Positions 29,134-39,297 are shown, numbered from the stretch's first letter. The stretch: 64,000 nucleotides of DNA from Geopseudomonas sagittaria (GCF_900115715.1 NZ_FOXM01000003.1:310001-374000); one strand, 5' to 3'. Numbers and translations are program-made. The notes: a model not told the origin generated them from the letters alone.

Positions 29134-31965
29134 TTAAACGGTGAAAGCGTCCTGCAGCAGTTTTTCCTGCTGCTCGGCGTGCATCGAGGCGTAGCCACAT
29201 GCCGGCGCTGCGGAAGCTTCGCGGCCGGCGTAGGCCAGGCCGAGAGTCTTCTTGTGCGCGCTGATGACGCGACGCATGTGATGCTGGCTGCAGTACCAGG
29301 CGCCCTGGTTCATCGGCTCTTCCTGGCACCAGACCACGTGCTTGAGGTTCTTGTAGGGCGCCATGATCTCGGCCAGCTCTTCCTCCGGGAACGGATAGAG
29401 CTGCTCGATACGCACGATGGCGGTGTCCTCGCGACCCTCGGCACGACGCTTGTCCAGCAGATCGTAGTAGACCTTGCCGCTGCACAGGACCAGACGCTCG
29501 ACCTTCTTCGGATCCAGGCTGTCGACATCCGGCAGGACCGGATGGAACGAGCCTTGGGCCAGATCTTCCAGGGTCGAGACGGCCAGCTTGTGACGCAGCA
29601 GCGACTTCGGCGTCAGGGCCACCAGCGGCTTGCGCAGCGGGCGGATCACCTGGCGGCGCAGCATGTGGTAGACCTGCGCCGGGGTGGTCGGCACACAGAC
29701 CTGGATGTTCTGCTCGGCGCACAGCTGCAGGTAACGCTCCAGACGCGCGGAGGAGTGCTCCGGACCCTGGCCTTCGTAGCCGTGCGGCAGCAGCATGGTC
29801 AGGCCGCACAGACGACCCCACTTGTGCTCGCCGCTGGTGATGAACTGGTCGATCACCACCTGGGCACCGTTGGCGAAGTCGCCGAACTGGGCTTCCCAGA
29901 TCACCAGCGCGTTGGGCGTGGTGGTGGCGTAGCCGTATTCGAAGGCCAGTACCGCTTCTTCGGAAAGGAAGGAGTCGTACAGGTCGAACTTGGGCTGACC
30001 TTCATACAGGTGCTGCAGCGCGATGTAGCGGCTGGCATCCTTCTGGCTGTGCAGCGCGGCATGACGGTGCGAGAAGGTGCCGCGACCGACGTCCTGACCG
30101 GTGATGCGCACCGGGTGGCCTTCGACCAGCAGGGTGGCGTAGGCCAGGGTCTCGGCGAAGCCCCAGTTGATCGGCATGGCACCGGCGCCCATGCGGCCGC
30201 GATCCTCGAGGATCTTGGCGACCTGGCGCTGCACCACGAAGCCTTCCGGAATCTGCAGCAGCTTCTGGTTCAGTTCCTGCAGGGTCTTCAGGTCGAAGCT
30301 GGTGTCATGACGCGCGGTCCAGGCATGGCCCAGATACGGACGCCAGTCGACGAACAGTTCCGAGTTCGGCTCCTTGACCAGGCTCTTCACCACGTGCAGG
30401 CCATTGTCCAGCGCGGTACGGTAATCGTCGACGCGGGCCTGGACCTGTTCGGCACTCAGGGTGCCGGACTGCACCAGCGCATCGGCATACAGTTCGCGGG
30501 TGGTGCGCTGCTTGGCGATCTTCTGGTACATCAGCGGCTGGGTGCCGCTCGGCTCGTCGGCCTCGTTGTGGCCGCGACGGCGGTAGCAGACCAGGTCGAT
30601 AACCACGTCACGCTTGAACTGCATGCGGTAGTCGACGGCCAGCTGGGTCACGAACAGTACAGCTTCCGGGTCATCGCCGTTGACGTGCAGGATCGGCGCC
30701 TGAATCATCTTCGCCGGATCGGTGCAGTACTCGGTGGAACGCGAGTCTTCGGTGTTGCTGATGGTGAAACCGACCTGGTTGTTGATCACGATGTGGATCG
30801 TGCCACCGGTCTTGAAGCCGCGAATCTGCGACATCTGGAAGGTTTCCATCACCACGCCCTGACCGGCGAACGCCGCGTCACCGTGGATCGAAACCGGCAC
30901 CACCTTCTCACCCGTGGTATCGCCGCGACGGTCCTGACGGGCACGCACGGAGCCCTCGACCACCGGAGAAACGATCTCCAGGTGCGACGGGTTGAACGAC
31001 ATGGCCAGGTGCACTTCGCCACCCGGGGTCATGACGTTGGAGGAGAAACCCTGGTGGTACTTCACGTCACCGGAGCTGAGGCCTTCGACCTTCTTGCCTT
31101 CGAACTCGTCGAACAGGTCGCGCGGGTTCTTGCCGAGGGCGTTGACCAGCAGGTTCAGACGGCCGCGGTGGGCCATGCCGATGACGATTTCCTTGGCGCC
31201 GTAGGAGCCGCTGCGCTGGATGATCTCGTCGACCATCGGCACCATGCTCTCGCCACCTTCCAGACCGAAGCGCTTGGTACCCGGGAACTTGGTACCCAGG
31301 TACTTCTCCAGGCCCTCGGCAGCCGTCAGGCGCTCGAGCAGGTGGCTCTTGGCTTCGGTGGAGAACTGCGGACGGCCGCGCACGCTTTCCAGACGCTGCT
31401 GGAACCACTTGCGCTGTTCGGAATCGACGATGTGGGTGAATTCCGCACCGATGGTGCCGCAGTAGGTCGCCTGCAGGGCATCGCGGATTTCACGCAGGGT
31501 CGCTTCCTGCTTGCCGATGAACAGCTCGCCGGTATGGAAGACGGTATCCAGGTCGGCGTCGGTCAGACCGTAGTGATGGATCGACAGATCGGCCGGCGCC
31601 TTGCGCTCCCACAGACCCAGCGGGTCCAGTTGGGATGCCTGATGGCCACGCATGCGGAAGGCCTGAATCAGACGCAGCACTTCGACCTGCTTCTTCTCAT
31701 GCTCGCTGCTCACCGCAGCGGCGGATACCGGCTGGGCGCGACGCTGGTTCTTGGCCAGCAGCACGAAGTGATCGCGGACCGTGGCATGGGAAACGTCGGG
31801 GGACTGGCTGCCGTCGGCCGGCAACTTCTGGAAGTAGGTGCGCCACTCTTCGGGCACAGCGTTGGGATCGTGCAGGAAGAGCTCGTAGAGTTCTTCGACG
31901 TAGGCAGCGTTTCCACCGGACAGGTGGGCACTGTTCCACATCCGCTGCATTACGCTTTCATGCAT
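29134..31965 (-). CDS. sucA: 2-oxoglutarate dehydrogenase E1 component
   Basis: SucA decarboxylates 2-oxoglutarate with thiamine diphosphate and passes the succinyl group to the lipoyl arm of SucB. The 943-residue protein has the N-terminal E1-specific segment Leu-Tyr-Glu-Leu-Phe-Leu-His-Asp-Pro, the cofactor region Gly-Asp-Ala-Ala-Phe-Ala-Gly-Gln-Gly-Val, and the C-terminal pyrimidine-binding domain, with full family length. The ATG at 31965 follows GAGGGTG. A 256-base gap with a terminator-like hairpin separates it from sdhB, so sucA probably has its own promoter. Confidence 0.97.
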   Translation of the reverse strand: MHESVMQRMWNSAHLSGGNAAYVEELYELFLHDPNAVPEEWRTYFQKLPADGSQSPDVSHATVRDHFVLLAKNQRRAQPVSAAAVSSEHEKKQVEVLRLIQAFRMRGHQASQLDPLGLWERKAPADLSIHHYGLTDADLDTVFHTGELFIGKQEATLREIRDALQATYCGTIGAEFTHIVDSEQRKWFQQRLESVRGRPQFSTEAKSHLLERLTAAEGLEKYLGTKFPGTKRFGLEGGESMVPMVDEIIQRSGSYGAKEIVIGMAHRGRLNLLVNALGKNPRDLFDEFEGKKVEGLSSGDVKYHQGFSSNVMTPGGEVHLAMSFNPSHLEIVSPVVEGSVRARQDRRGDTTGEKVVPVSIHGDAAFAGQGVVMETFQMSQIRGFKTGGTIHIVINNQVGFTISNTEDSRSTEYCTDPAKMIQAPILHVNGDDPEAVLFVTQLAVDYRMQFKRDVVIDLVCYRRRGHNEADEPSGTQPLMYQKIAKQRTTRELYADALVQSGTLSAEQVQARVDDYRTALDNGLHVVKSLVKEPNSELFVDWRPYLGHAWTARHDTSFDLKTLQELNQKLLQIPEGFVVQRQVAKILEDRGRMGAGAMPINWGFAETLAYATLLVEGHPVRITGQDVGRGTFSHRHAALHSQKDASRYIALQHLYEGQPKFDLYDSFLSEEAVLAFEYGYATTTPNALVIWEAQFGDFANGAQVVIDQFITSGEHKWGRLCGLTMLLPHGYEGQGPEHSSARLERYLQLCAEQNIQVCVPTTPAQVYHMLRRQVIRPLRKPLVALTPKSLLRHKLAVSTLEDLAQGSFHPVLPDVDSLDPKKVERLVLCSGKVYYDLLDKRRAEGREDTAIVRIEQLYPFPEEELAEIMAPYKNLKHVVWCQEEPMNQGAWYCSQHHMRRVISAHKKTLGLAYAGREASAAPACGYASMHAEQQEKLLQDAFTV

Positions 31966-32110
31966 GCTAGGTCACCCTCGGTAAGGGGACACCACCTGGC
32001 GTGGAGACCGCAGGATGGCTCGAAAGTCCAGAGCAGCGACTTCGGTAAAGCCACTACGGATCCCGCAGATGGTCCGGGTTCCAGCCCGGTTGCCCCTGCT
32101 GGTCGTTTTT

Positions 32111-32142
32111 TGATCAAAAAACCGCAGCTTTGTGAGCTACGG
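32111..32142 (-). terminator. terminator after sdhCDAB
   Basis: On the minus strand an 8-base stem (CCGTAGCT with AGCTGCGG, one G-T pair) around CACAA is followed directly by six T. The T-run is half of an 18-base palindrome, GTTTTTTGATCAAAAAAC at 32105-32122. The sdhB stop is about 80 bases upstream. Confidence 0.75.
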
Positions 32143-32221
32143 CTGGTTCTGCAGCAGCACGGAGCGGCGGTAACCCACCACCCCGTGCTGACTTGGTTGA
32201 ATCACTGCCAGAGGCAGATCA

Positions 32222-32926
32222 TCAGGTAGCGCTTTGCAGCAGCATGTTACGTACGTGACCGATTGCCTTGGTCGGGTTGAGACCCTTGGGGCAAACGTTC
32301 ACGCAGTTCATGATCCCGCGGCAACGGAACACACTGAACGGATCGTCCAGCGAGGCCAGACGCTCTTCGGTCTTGGTGTCACGGCTGTCGGCCAGGAAGC
32401 GGTAGGCCTGCAGCAGGGCAGCCGGACCGAGGAACTTGTCGGGGTTCCACCAGAACGACGGGCAGGAGGTCGAGCAGCAGGCGCACAGGATGCACTCGTA
32501 CAGACCGTCCAGCTTCTCGCGCTGTTCCGGGGATTGCAGACGCTCGATGGCCGGAGCCGGAGTATCGTTCTGCAGATACGGCTGCACCTTCTCGTACTGC
32601 TTGTAGAAGATGCTCATATCGACCACCAGGTCACGAATGACCGGCAGACCAGGCAGCGGACGGACCACCAGCTTGCCGTTCTTCACCACCGCCGACAGCG
32701 GGGTGATGCAGGCCAGGCCGTTCTTGCCGCTGATGTTCATGCCGTCGGAACCGCACACGCCTTCGCGGCAGGAACGACGGTAGGAGAAGGTGACGTCCTG
32801 CTCCTTGATCAGCGCCAGCACGTCCAGCACCATCAGGTCCTTGCCACCGGTGTCGACCTGGAAGTCCTGCATGAACGGAGCAGCGTCTTTCTCCGGGTTA
32901 TAGCGATAAACACTCACTTGCAACAT
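32222..32926 (-). CDS. sdhB: succinate dehydrogenase iron-sulfur subunit
   Basis: SdhB passes electrons from the SdhA flavin to ubiquinone through three Fe-S clusters. The 234-residue protein has the [2Fe-2S] ligands in Cys-Arg-Glu-Gly-Val-Cys-Gly-Ser-Asp-Gly plus a later Cys, and the [4Fe-4S] and [3Fe-4S] ligands in Cys-Ile-Leu-Cys-Ala-Cys-Cys and Cys-Val-Asn-Val-Cys-Pro-Lys-Gly. The ATG at 32924-32926 gives Met-Leu-Gln-Val-Ser-Val-Tyr; a GTG three codons earlier is possible but overlaps the ribosome site AAGGGTG. It follows sdhA by 11 bases. Confidence 0.96.
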   Translation of the reverse strand: MLQVSVYRYNPEKDAAPFMQDFQVDTGGKDLMVLDVLALIKEQDVTFSYRRSCREGVCGSDGMNISGKNGLACITPLSAVVKNGKLVVRPLPGLPVIRDLVVDMSIFYKQYEKVQPYLQNDTPAPAIERLQSPEQREKLDGLYECILCACCSTSCPSFWWNPDKFLGPAALLQAYRFLADSRDTKTEERLASLDDPFSVFRCRGIMNCVNVCPKGLNPTKAIGHVRNMLLQSAT

Positions 32927-32937
32927 GGCGGTCACCC

Positions 32938-34710
32938 TTAATAAGTACGAACCTTGGGTTCAAAGGCCGGAACGGTCTTCGGCGAGAAGTTGACACCACG
33001 CTTGGTCACGCGCTTCTCACCCGGGAAGTACAGGGAGTGGCACAGCCAGTTCTCGTCGTCGCGATCCTCGAAGTCTTCGCGGGCATGCGCGCCGCGGGAC
33101 TCTTTGCGAGCCTCGGCAGCGATCGCCGTGGCTTCGGCCACTTCGAGGAGGTTTTGCAGTTCCAGCGCTTCGGTACGCGCAGTGTTGAAAGCCTGGCTCT
33201 TGTCCGCGATCTTGACGTTCGCGATGCGCTCACGCAGGTCGGCCAGTTGGGCAATACCCTTCTGCATGTATTCGCCGGTACGGAATACACCGAAGTAGTT
33301 CTGCATGCAGTTTTGCAGCTCTTTACGCAGCGGAGCCACGTCTTCGCCAGTGGTGCGCTCGTTGACGCCGGACAGGCGCTTGAGCGAAGCCTCGAGGTCG
33401 GACTCGGTGGCACCACGGTGCTCGATGCCTTCCTTGAGGGCTTTTTCCAGGTGCAGACCCGCGGCACGACCGAACACCACCAGGTCGAGCAGCGAGTTGC
33501 CGCCCAGACGGTTGGCGCCGTGTACGGATACGCAGGCTACTTCACCTACGGCGAACAGACCGTCGATGATCTTGTCGTTGCCGTTGGCGTCCTGGGTGAT
33601 GGCCTGGCCATGGATGTTGGTGGCTACGCCGCCCATCATGTAGTGGCAGGTCGGCACGACCGGAACCGGAGCAGTCACCGGATCGACGTGAGCGAAGGTC
33701 TTGGACAGTTCGCAGATGCCCGGCAGGCGGCTGTGCAGCACTTCCTCGCCGAGGTGATCGAGCTTCAGCAGCACGTGATCGCCATCCGGACCACAGCCGT
33801 TACCGGCGATGATTTCCTTGACCATGGAGCGGGCGACCACGTCGCGACCGGCCAGGTCCTTGGCGTTCGGCGCGTAACGCTCCATGAAGCGCTCGCCGTG
33901 CTTGTTGATCAGGTAGCCACCCTCGCCGCGGCAACCTTCGGTCACCAGCACGCCAGCACCGGCGATGCCGGTCGGGTGGAACTGCCACATTTCGATGTCC
34001 TGCACCGGCACGCCGGCACGCAGGGCCATGCCCACGCCGTCACCGGTGTTGATCAGGGCGTTGGTGGTGGACGCGTAGATGCGGCCGGCACCGCCGGTGG
34101 CCAGCACGGTGGCCTTGGCGCGGATATAAGCCGTCTCGCCAGTCTCGATGCAGATGGCGATGATGCCGACGATGGCGCCGTCCTGGTTCTTCACCAGATC
34201 GACCGCGAACCACTCGTTGAGGAAGGTGGTGCCGTTCTTCAGGTTGGCCTGGTACAGGGTGTGCAGCAGGGCATGACCGGTACGGTCGGCTGCGGCACAG
34301 GTACGTGCGGCCTGGGTCGGGTTATCCGGTCCCTTGGACTGACCGCCGAACGGACGCTGATAGATGCGACCCTGTTCGGTACGGGAGAACGGCAGCCCCA
34401 TGTGCTCGAGTTCGAACACGGCCTCCGGGCCAACGGAGCACATGTATTCGATCGCGTCCTGGTCACCGATGTAGTCGGAACCCTTGACGGTGTCGTACAT
34501 GTGCCAGCGCCAATCGTCGTTCGGGTCGGCCGATGCGATGGCGCAGGTGATGCCGCCCTGGGCGGATACGGTGTGCGAGCGGGTCGGGAAGACCTTGGTT
34601 ACCACGGCAGTCTTGTGTCCCGACTGGGACAGCTGCAGCGCGGCGCGCATGCCGGCACCGCCACCACCGATGATGATGGCGTCGAAGGAAAGAGTAGGAA
34701 TGTTAGCCAT
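32938..34710 (-). CDS. sdhA: succinate dehydrogenase flavoprotein subunit
   Basis: SdhA oxidises succinate to fumarate at a covalently bound FAD on the cytoplasmic face of the inner membrane. The 590-residue protein starts with the Rossmann motif Gly-Gly-Gly-Gly-Ala-Gly-Met, then the FAD-attachment His in Ser-His-Thr-Val-Ser-Ala-Gln-Gly-Gly. The substrate-site segment His-Tyr-Met-Met-Gly-Gly and the C-terminal Arg-Gly-Ala-His-Ala-Arg-Glu-Asp-Phe are present. It lies between sdhD (3 bases) and sdhB (11 bases) in the sdhCDAB operon. Confidence 0.97.
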   Translation of the reverse strand: MANIPTLSFDAIIIGGGGAGMRAALQLSQSGHKTAVVTKVFPTRSHTVSAQGGITCAIASADPNDDWRWHMYDTVKGSDYIGDQDAIEYMCSVGPEAVFELEHMGLPFSRTEQGRIYQRPFGGQSKGPDNPTQAARTCAAADRTGHALLHTLYQANLKNGTTFLNEWFAVDLVKNQDGAIVGIIAICIETGETAYIRAKATVLATGGAGRIYASTTNALINTGDGVGMALRAGVPVQDIEMWQFHPTGIAGAGVLVTEGCRGEGGYLINKHGERFMERYAPNAKDLAGRDVVARSMVKEIIAGNGCGPDGDHVLLKLDHLGEEVLHSRLPGICELSKTFAHVDPVTAPVPVVPTCHYMMGGVATNIHGQAITQDANGNDKIIDGLFAVGEVACVSVHGANRLGGNSLLDLVVFGRAAGLHLEKALKEGIEHRGATESDLEASLKRLSGVNERTTGEDVAPLRKELQNCMQNYFGVFRTGEYMQKGIAQLADLRERIANVKIADKSQAFNTARTEALELQNLLEVAEATAIAAEARKESRGAHAREDFEDRDDENWLCHSLYFPGEKRVTKRGVNFSPKTVPAFEPKVRTY

Positions 34711-34713
34711 GGA

Positions 34714-35082
34714 TCAGATACCCCAAAGAATCTGCACACCCCAGACAAAGAACGCGAACATGGCGATGCCGCAGACTGCCTGGAAAAGGAAACGCACAGC
34801 GGTGGCCGACTTGCCCAGCGCCATCGGCGTCAGGTAGTCGGTGGAGATGGTCCACATGCCGACCCACGCGTGTGCACTCAGGGCAACGATGGCCAGCAGG
34901 CTGAAGATGCGCATCCAGTTTTGGGAGAACAGACCGTGCCAGTCGGCAAAGCTCAGACCCGGATTGGCTACCAGGTAGCCCAGCAGGAAGATGAAATAAG
35001 CCGCGAGAACCACAGCGGAAACCCGCTGGGCCATCCAGTCGTACAGACCCGACCGAGAGAAGTTAGTGACGTTGGTTACCAT
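34714..35082 (-). CDS. sdhD: succinate dehydrogenase membrane anchor subunit
   Basis: SdhD with SdhC anchors SdhAB to the inner membrane and forms the heme b and quinone site. The 122-residue protein has three transmembrane segments (about 24-44, 61-83, 91-115) and the conserved Ser-Ala-His-Ala-Trp-Val-Gly-Met with the His and Asp-region of the quinone/heme site, then Asp-Tyr-Leu. The ATG at 35080-35082 gives the family start Met-Val-Thr-Asn-Val-Thr and overlaps the end of sdhC by seven bases, so translation is coupled; a GTG two codons earlier is less likely. Confidence 0.94.
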   Translation of the reverse strand: MVTNVTNFSRSGLYDWMAQRVSAVVLAAYFIFLLGYLVANPGLSFADWHGLFSQNWMRIFSLLAIVALSAHAWVGMWTISTDYLTPMALGKSATAVRFLFQAVCGIAMFAFFVWGVQILWGI

Positions 35083-35450
35083 ACCCACACCCCCGCAAGA
35101 ACGATCAGCACCGCGGAGATGGCGATGACGATTTTGGAGCCCAGCTTGCCGCCTTCCAGCGTTTCACCAATGCCCATATCCATAATCAGATGGCGAATAC
35201 CGGCTACCATGTGGTACAGCAGCGCGGACAACAGGCCCCAGATCACGAACTTGGCCAGAGGGCTGGTCAGACACGCCTTCACCTGCTCGAAGCCTTCCTC
35301 GGACGTCAGGGACAGATCGAGTGCATACAACAGCACTGCGATGCCCACGAACAGAATGACGCCGGAAATACGGTGAGCGATGGACGTGTAAGCAGTGATT
35401 GGGAGTTGGATGGTCCTAAGGTCTAGGTTTACGGGTCGTTTGCTATTCAC
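35076..35450 (-). CDS. sdhC: succinate dehydrogenase cytochrome b556 subunit
   Basis: SdhC is the first membrane subunit. The 124-residue protein has three hydrophobic helices and the segment Tyr-His-Met-Val-Ala-Gly-Ile-Arg-His-Leu-Ile-Met-Asp, holding the heme-ligand His. The start is a GTG at 35448-35450 (Asn-Ser-Lys-Arg-Pro-Val-Asn-Leu follows). An in-frame TGA lies four codons before it, so no longer start is available. The ribosome site (AAAGAAG) is poor. A good sigma-70 promoter is 134 bases upstream. It heads the sdhCDAB operon and is divergent from gltA. Confidence 0.93.
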   Translation of the reverse strand: MNSKRPVNLDLRTIQLPITAYTSIAHRISGVILFVGIAVLLYALDLSLTSEEGFEQVKACLTSPLAKFVIWGLLSALLYHMVAGIRHLIMDMGIGETLEGGKLGSKIVIAISAVLIVLAGVWVW

Positions 35451-35583
35451 GGCTTCTTTTCACACTGAGAGCCCCAACCAGCAGGGCAAGTTGTCGGGAA
35501 GGTGCACTTGTCAGGTACCCATCACCAGGGAGCGACAACAGCCAGAACCTAGGCCTGGCATAGCCTCTGGCGGTCGGCCACGC

Positions 35584-35612
35584 AGTATAGACAGTTAGAC
35601 CTTCGATGACAA
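35584..35612 (-). promoter_or_regulatory. sigma-70 promoter of sdhCDAB
   Basis: On the minus strand TTGTCA (35607-35612), a 17-base spacer and TATACT (35584-35589) match the sigma-70 consensus at 5 of 6 positions each. It points to sdhC, with a leader of about 125 bases. Confidence 0.72.
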
Positions 35613-35727
35613 CGCGCCCCCCTAGCCTAAAGGACTGATTGTCGCACCCCTGCAAAAGGAGTAAATAGCCGTCTAATTGGCACGAACATGCCGGCCGGAA
35701 AGCGACGCAAACCGACTTTCGGACAAA

Positions 35728-35755
35728 TTGACTTTCGCTTTTATGGCTCTATAGT
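35728..35755 (+). promoter_or_regulatory. sigma-70 promoter of gltA
   Basis: TTGACT (35728-35733), a 16-base spacer and TATAGT (35750-35755) lie about 75 bases before gltA in an AT-rich patch. The remainder of the 379-base sdhC-gltA gap (35451-35829) holds only the opposing promoter and unstructured leader. Confidence 0.75.
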
Positions 35756-35829
35756 GGCACGGGCCCTGCCTGGGGGGCCGTGTTTCATAAAGATGATTTC
35801 AAGCCAAGCAAAATTTTAGGAGGCCGGTT

Positions 35830-37116
35830 ATGGCTGACAAGAAAGCACAGTTGATCATCGAGGGCGCAGCCCCCGTCGAGCTGCCCATTCTCTCTGGGAC
35901 CGCCGGTCCCGACGTCATTGACGTCCGGGCCCTGACCAATCAGGGCGTCTTCACCTATGATCCTGGCTTCATGTCGACAGCCGCTTGCGAGTCGAAGATC
36001 ACCTTCATCGACGGCGACAAGGGCATCCTGATGCACCGCGGCTACCCGATCGAGCAGCTGGCCGAGAAGTCCGACTACCTCGAGACCTGCTACGCGCTGC
36101 TCTACGGCGAGCTGCCGACTGCCGAACAGAAGGCCGAGTTCACCGGCCTGGTGAAGAACCACACCATGGTTCACGAGCAGATGAAGTCGTTCCTCAACGG
36201 CTTCCGTCGCGACGCTCACCCGATGGCCGTGATGTGCGGCATGGTTGGCGCCCTGTCGGCGTTCTACCACGACTCGCTGGACAACAACAATCCGCAGCAC
36301 CGCGAAATCTCCGCGATCCGCCTGATCGCCAAGATGCCGACCATGGCTGCCATGTGCTACAAGTACTCAGCCGGCCAGCCGATCATGTATCCGCGCAACG
36401 ATCTGAGCTACGCGGAAAACTTCCTGCACATGATGTTCAACACCCCGTGCGAAGAGAAGAAGATCAACCCGATCCTGGCCAAGGCCATGGACCGCATCTT
36501 CATCCTGCACGCCGACCATGAGCAGAACGCCTCCACCTCCACCGTGCGCCTGACCGGCTCCACCGGTGCTAACCCGTTCGCCTGTATCGCCGCCGGCATC
36601 GCCGCGCTGTGGGGACCGGCCCACGGTGGCGCCAACGAAGCCGTGCTGACCATGCTCGACGAAATCGGCGACGTGTCGAACATCGAGAAGTTCATCGCCA
36701 AGGCCAAGGACAAGAACGACCCGTTCAAGCTGATGGGCTTCGGTCACCGCGTGTACAAGAACTTCGACCCGCGTGCCAAGGTCATGAAGCAGACCTGCGA
36801 CGAGGTGCTGTCCGAGCTGGGCATCAACGATCCGAAGCTCGAGCTGGCCATGAAGCTGGAAGAGATCGCGCGCAACGATCCGTACTTCAAGGAACGCAAC
36901 CTGTACCCGAACGTCGACTTCTACTCGGGCATCATCCTGAAGGCCATCGGCATTCCGACCAGCATGTTCACCGTGATCTTCGCCCTGGCACGTACCGCCG
37001 GCTGGATCGCCCAGTGGAAGGAAATGTACGCCGAAGGCTACAAGATCGGCCGTCCGCGCCAGATCTACACCGGCTACACCCAGCGTGACTACCTGCCGCT
37101 GGATCAGCGCAAGTAA
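35830..37116 (+). CDS. gltA: type II citrate synthase
   Basis: GltA condenses acetyl-CoA and oxaloacetate to citrate, the first TCA step. The 428-residue protein has the catalytic residues in Gly-Pro-Ala-His-Gly-Gly-Ala-Asn-Glu, Gly-Phe-Gly-His-Arg-Val-Tyr-Lys and Asn-Val-Asp-Phe-Tyr-Ser-Gly, and the N-terminal domain of the hexameric, NADH-sensitive type II enzyme. AGGAGG precedes the ATG. It is a single gene with its own promoter and a strong terminator, divergent from sdhC. Confidence 0.98.
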   Translation: MADKKAQLIIEGAAPVELPILSGTAGPDVIDVRALTNQGVFTYDPGFMSTAACESKITFIDGDKGILMHRGYPIEQLAEKSDYLETCYALLYGELPTAEQKAEFTGLVKNHTMVHEQMKSFLNGFRRDAHPMAVMCGMVGALSAFYHDSLDNNNPQHREISAIRLIAKMPTMAAMCYKYSAGQPIMYPRNDLSYAENFLHMMFNTPCEEKKINPILAKAMDRIFILHADHEQNASTSTVRLTGSTGANPFACIAAGIAALWGPAHGGANEAVLTMLDEIGDVSNIEKFIAKAKDKNDPFKLMGFGHRVYKNFDPRAKVMKQTCDEVLSELGINDPKLELAMKLEEIARNDPYFKERNLYPNVDFYSGIILKAIGIPTSMFTVIFALARTAGWIAQWKEMYAEGYKIGRPRQIYTGYTQRDYLPLDQRK

Positions 37117-37131
37117 GTTCGGCGCTACATA

Positions 37132-37166
37132 CAAAAGGGCTGCCTCGGCAGCCCTTTTGCTTTTCC
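37132..37166 (+). terminator. gltA terminator
   Basis: A 12-base perfect stem (CAAAAGGGCTGC and complement) around CTCG ends at 37159; the distal arm carries TTTT and is followed by GCTTTT. Confidence 0.88.
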
Positions 37167-37276
37167 GGCCTACCCCACCACCCCGGCAGACCTCCACCCG
37201 GGATCGCTGCGAACTGCTCGCCGCAGAAAAGCCCGAACCCCCACCCGCAGCACTGGCGCCCCAGGGTGAAGGCGAC

Positions 37277-37528
37277 TCAGGCCGTCAGTTGCTCCAGCTC
37301 GCTCAGCAGGCGAATGGCCTGTTCATCCGTCTCGCCGCAGACCAGCGGGTCGGCGGAAAACCGTGCGCACACCGCTGGCCGCTCAGGTCGACCGAACAGA
37401 CGACAGAGGTTTCCCTCATCCAGCTGCACGCAGCGCACACCGGCCGGCTTGCCCGCGGGCATGCCGGGGATGGGCGAGGAAATCGACGGGGCGATGCAGC
37501 AGGCCCCACAACCGGCTCGACATTGCAT
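37277..37528 (-). CDS. YkgJ-type cysteine cluster protein
   Basis: This 83-residue protein has the N-terminal Cys-Arg-Ala-Gly-Cys-Gly-Ala-Cys-Cys and further cysteines in Arg-Cys-Val, Leu-Cys-Arg, Val-Cys-Ala and Val-Cys-Gly, the spacing of the YkgJ/CxxCxxCC zinc- or iron-binding cluster family, of unknown biochemical role. I start at the ATG at 37526-37528 (Met-Gln-Cys-Arg); a GTG four codons earlier is also open. It is a lone gene between gltA and the dehydrogenase, convergent with gltA. The 200-base gap after it (37529-37728) shows nothing. Confidence 0.8.
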   Translation of the reverse strand: MQCRAGCGACCIAPSISSPIPGMPAGKPAGVRCVQLDEGNLCRLFGRPERPAVCARFSADPLVCGETDEQAIRLLSELEQLTA

Positions 37529-37728
37529 GATCAGTGCCACCAGAACAATTTTGGACCCAGATAACCAGGCGTGACCTCCGCCACGCGGCGCGCGAGGATA
37601 GCCGCCGCTTCGGCACTCGCCAAGTGCTGCCCATCATGATTATTCCGCGGAGACACGCCACGCCGGCTTGGATGCAGGCGCCGCCCTGCTCAGCCTCCGC
37701 AGCACCTGGGCGCACTGACCCGGGTCAC

Positions 37729-38607
37729 TCAGGACTTCGCCGGCGACTTCAGTCGGGTGAGCAGGCTCGAGGTATCCCAGCGCCCGCCGCCCGCCGCCTG
37801 CACGTCGGCGTAGAACTGATCGACCAGCGCGGTGACCGGCAACTGGGCGCCGTTGCTGCGCGCCTCGTCGAGCAGGATGCCGAGATCCTTGCGCATCAAG
37901 TCTACCGCGAAACCGAAGTCGAAGCGCCCCTCGAGCATGCTCGCGTGACGATTCTCCAGCTGCCAGGATTGCGCCGCGCCCTTGCTGATCACCTCCATCG
38001 CCGCCTTGCCATCCAGGCCCGCGCACTGGGCAAAATGCAATGCCTCGGACAACCCCTGAAGCAGACCACCGATACAGATCTGATTGACCATCTTGGTCAA
38101 CTGACCGCTACCGGCATGCCCCATCAGGCGCACCATGCGCGCATAGCTCTGAATAACCGGCTCGGCGCGGGCGAACACTGCCGGCTCGCCACCCACCATC
38201 ACCGTCAGCACGCCGTTCTGCGCACCGGCCTGGCCACCGGATACCGGCGCATCGAGAAACTCCAGCTCGCGTTCGGCGGCCAGCACCGCCAGCTCCCGCG
38301 CCACCGTTGCCGATGCGGTGGTGTGATCGACCAGCACGCAGCCCGGCGCCATGCCGGCGAAGGCGCCATCCGCACCCAGCACCACGGCGCGCAGATCGTC
38401 ATCGTTGCCCACGCAGCTCATCACATACTCGGCACCCAGCGCGGCCTCGCGCGGCGTCACGGCACTGCGCCCGCCGTGCTCGGCAACCCAGCGCTGCGCC
38501 CTCTCCGCCGTGCGGTTGTACACGCACACCTCATGGCCGTTGCGCACCAGATGTCCAGCCATCGGGTAGCCCATCACCCCGAGCCCCAGAAATGCGACCT
38601 TTGCCAT
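37729..38607 (-). CDS. NAD(P)-dependent beta-hydroxyacid dehydrogenase
   Basis: This 292-residue protein belongs to the 3-hydroxyisobutyrate dehydrogenase family. It has the dinucleotide motif [10 protein letters not shown] at the start, the substrate segment [10 protein letters not shown], and the catalytic Lys in [11 protein letters not shown]. Family members act on 3-hydroxyisobutyrate, tartronate semialdehyde or glyoxylate-type substrates; which applies cannot be told, and there is no valine-degradation neighbour. GGAGGTG precedes the ATG at 38605-38607. It is divergent from the exonuclease gene. Confidence 0.88.
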   Translation of the reverse strand: MAKVAFLGLGVMGYPMAGHLVRNGHEVCVYNRTAERAQRWVAEHGGRSAVTPREAALGAEYVMSCVGNDDDLRAVVLGADGAFAGMAPGCVLVDHTTASATVARELAVLAAERELEFLDAPVSGGQAGAQNGVLTVMVGGEPAVFARAEPVIQSYARMVRLMGHAGSGQLTKMVNQICIGGLLQGLSEALHFAQCAGLDGKAAMEVISKGAAQSWQLENRHASMLEGRFDFGFAVDLMRKDLGILLDEARSNGAQLPVTALVDQFYADVQAAGGGRWDTSSLLTRLKSPAKS

Positions 38608-38709
38608 CCTTTCACCTCCATTGAGCGAGCGCCTGAGCCTAGCACAGGGGTTTGCCGCAGCAGTAGGCAGACCCCATACTCGCGCCATACGGACGGAGGA
38701 GCGGCGCGC

Positions 38710-39297
38710 ATGAAGCACTGGCTGGTAATCGACCTGGAAGCGACCACCGATGACGGTGGCTGGCCGATCGAAGAAATGGAAATCATCGAGATCGGCGCCG
38801 TGATCGTCGATGAGCAGGGCCGCGAGCAGGACCACTTCCAGAGCTTCGTCCGCCCTACCCGCTGCCCGCAGCTCACCGCCTTCTGCCGGCAGCTGACGCA
38901 TATCCGCCAGACCGACGTGGACGGCGCGCCTACCCTGCTCCAGCTGCAGGCAAGTTTCGAACCCTGGCTGCAGCAACATCTGGCCAGCCTGCAAGGCTGG
39001 CTCAGCTGGGGCAACTACGATCGCCAACAGTTCGAGGCAGAATGGCGCCGGCAGCAGATCGCCAGTTGCCTGACCGGGCTGCCGCACTTCAACCTGAAGA
39101 AGCTGTTCAACCGCCAGTTCAAGGACAGCGCCGGGCGCAAGCAGGTCGGCCTGAACCACGCACTGGAACAGGCCGGGCTGGTATTTCGCGGCACCCAGCA
39201 TCGCGGCATCGACGATGCGCGCAACATCGCCCGCCTGCTGCCGCTGACCCTGCCGACACTCGCCGCAGCACGCCTCGAACTACAAGCACCACACTGA
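38710..39297 (+). CDS. DEDDh-type 3'-5' exonuclease
   Basis: This 195-residue protein has the exonuclease triad motifs: Ile-Asp-Leu-Glu-Ala-Thr (Exo I) at about residue 7, a middle Trp-Gly-Asn-Tyr-Asp (Exo II), and His-Arg-Gly-Ile-Asp-Asp-Ala-Arg-Asn (Exo III) near the end. It resembles the ERI1/KapD-like group of DEDDh nucleases, which trim RNA or DNA ends. No other domain is present. GGAGGAG stands before the ATG. It is a stand-alone gene; the role is probably nucleic-acid maturation or repair. Confidence 0.88.
   Translation: MKHWLVIDLEATTDDGGWPIEEMEIIEIGAVIVDEQGREQDHFQSFVRPTRCPQLTAFCRQLTHIRQTDVDGAPTLLQLQASFEPWLQQHLASLQGWLSWGNYDRQQFEAEWRRQQIASCLTGLPHFNLKKLFNRQFKDSAGRKQVGLNHALEQAGLVFRGTQHRGIDDARNIARLLPLTLPTLAAARLELQAPH

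Noticed and set aside
29089-32229. A 1046-codon open frame opposite sucA
   Set aside because: It is the antisense shadow of a certain sucA gene, with no plausible domain and no promoter or ribosome site.
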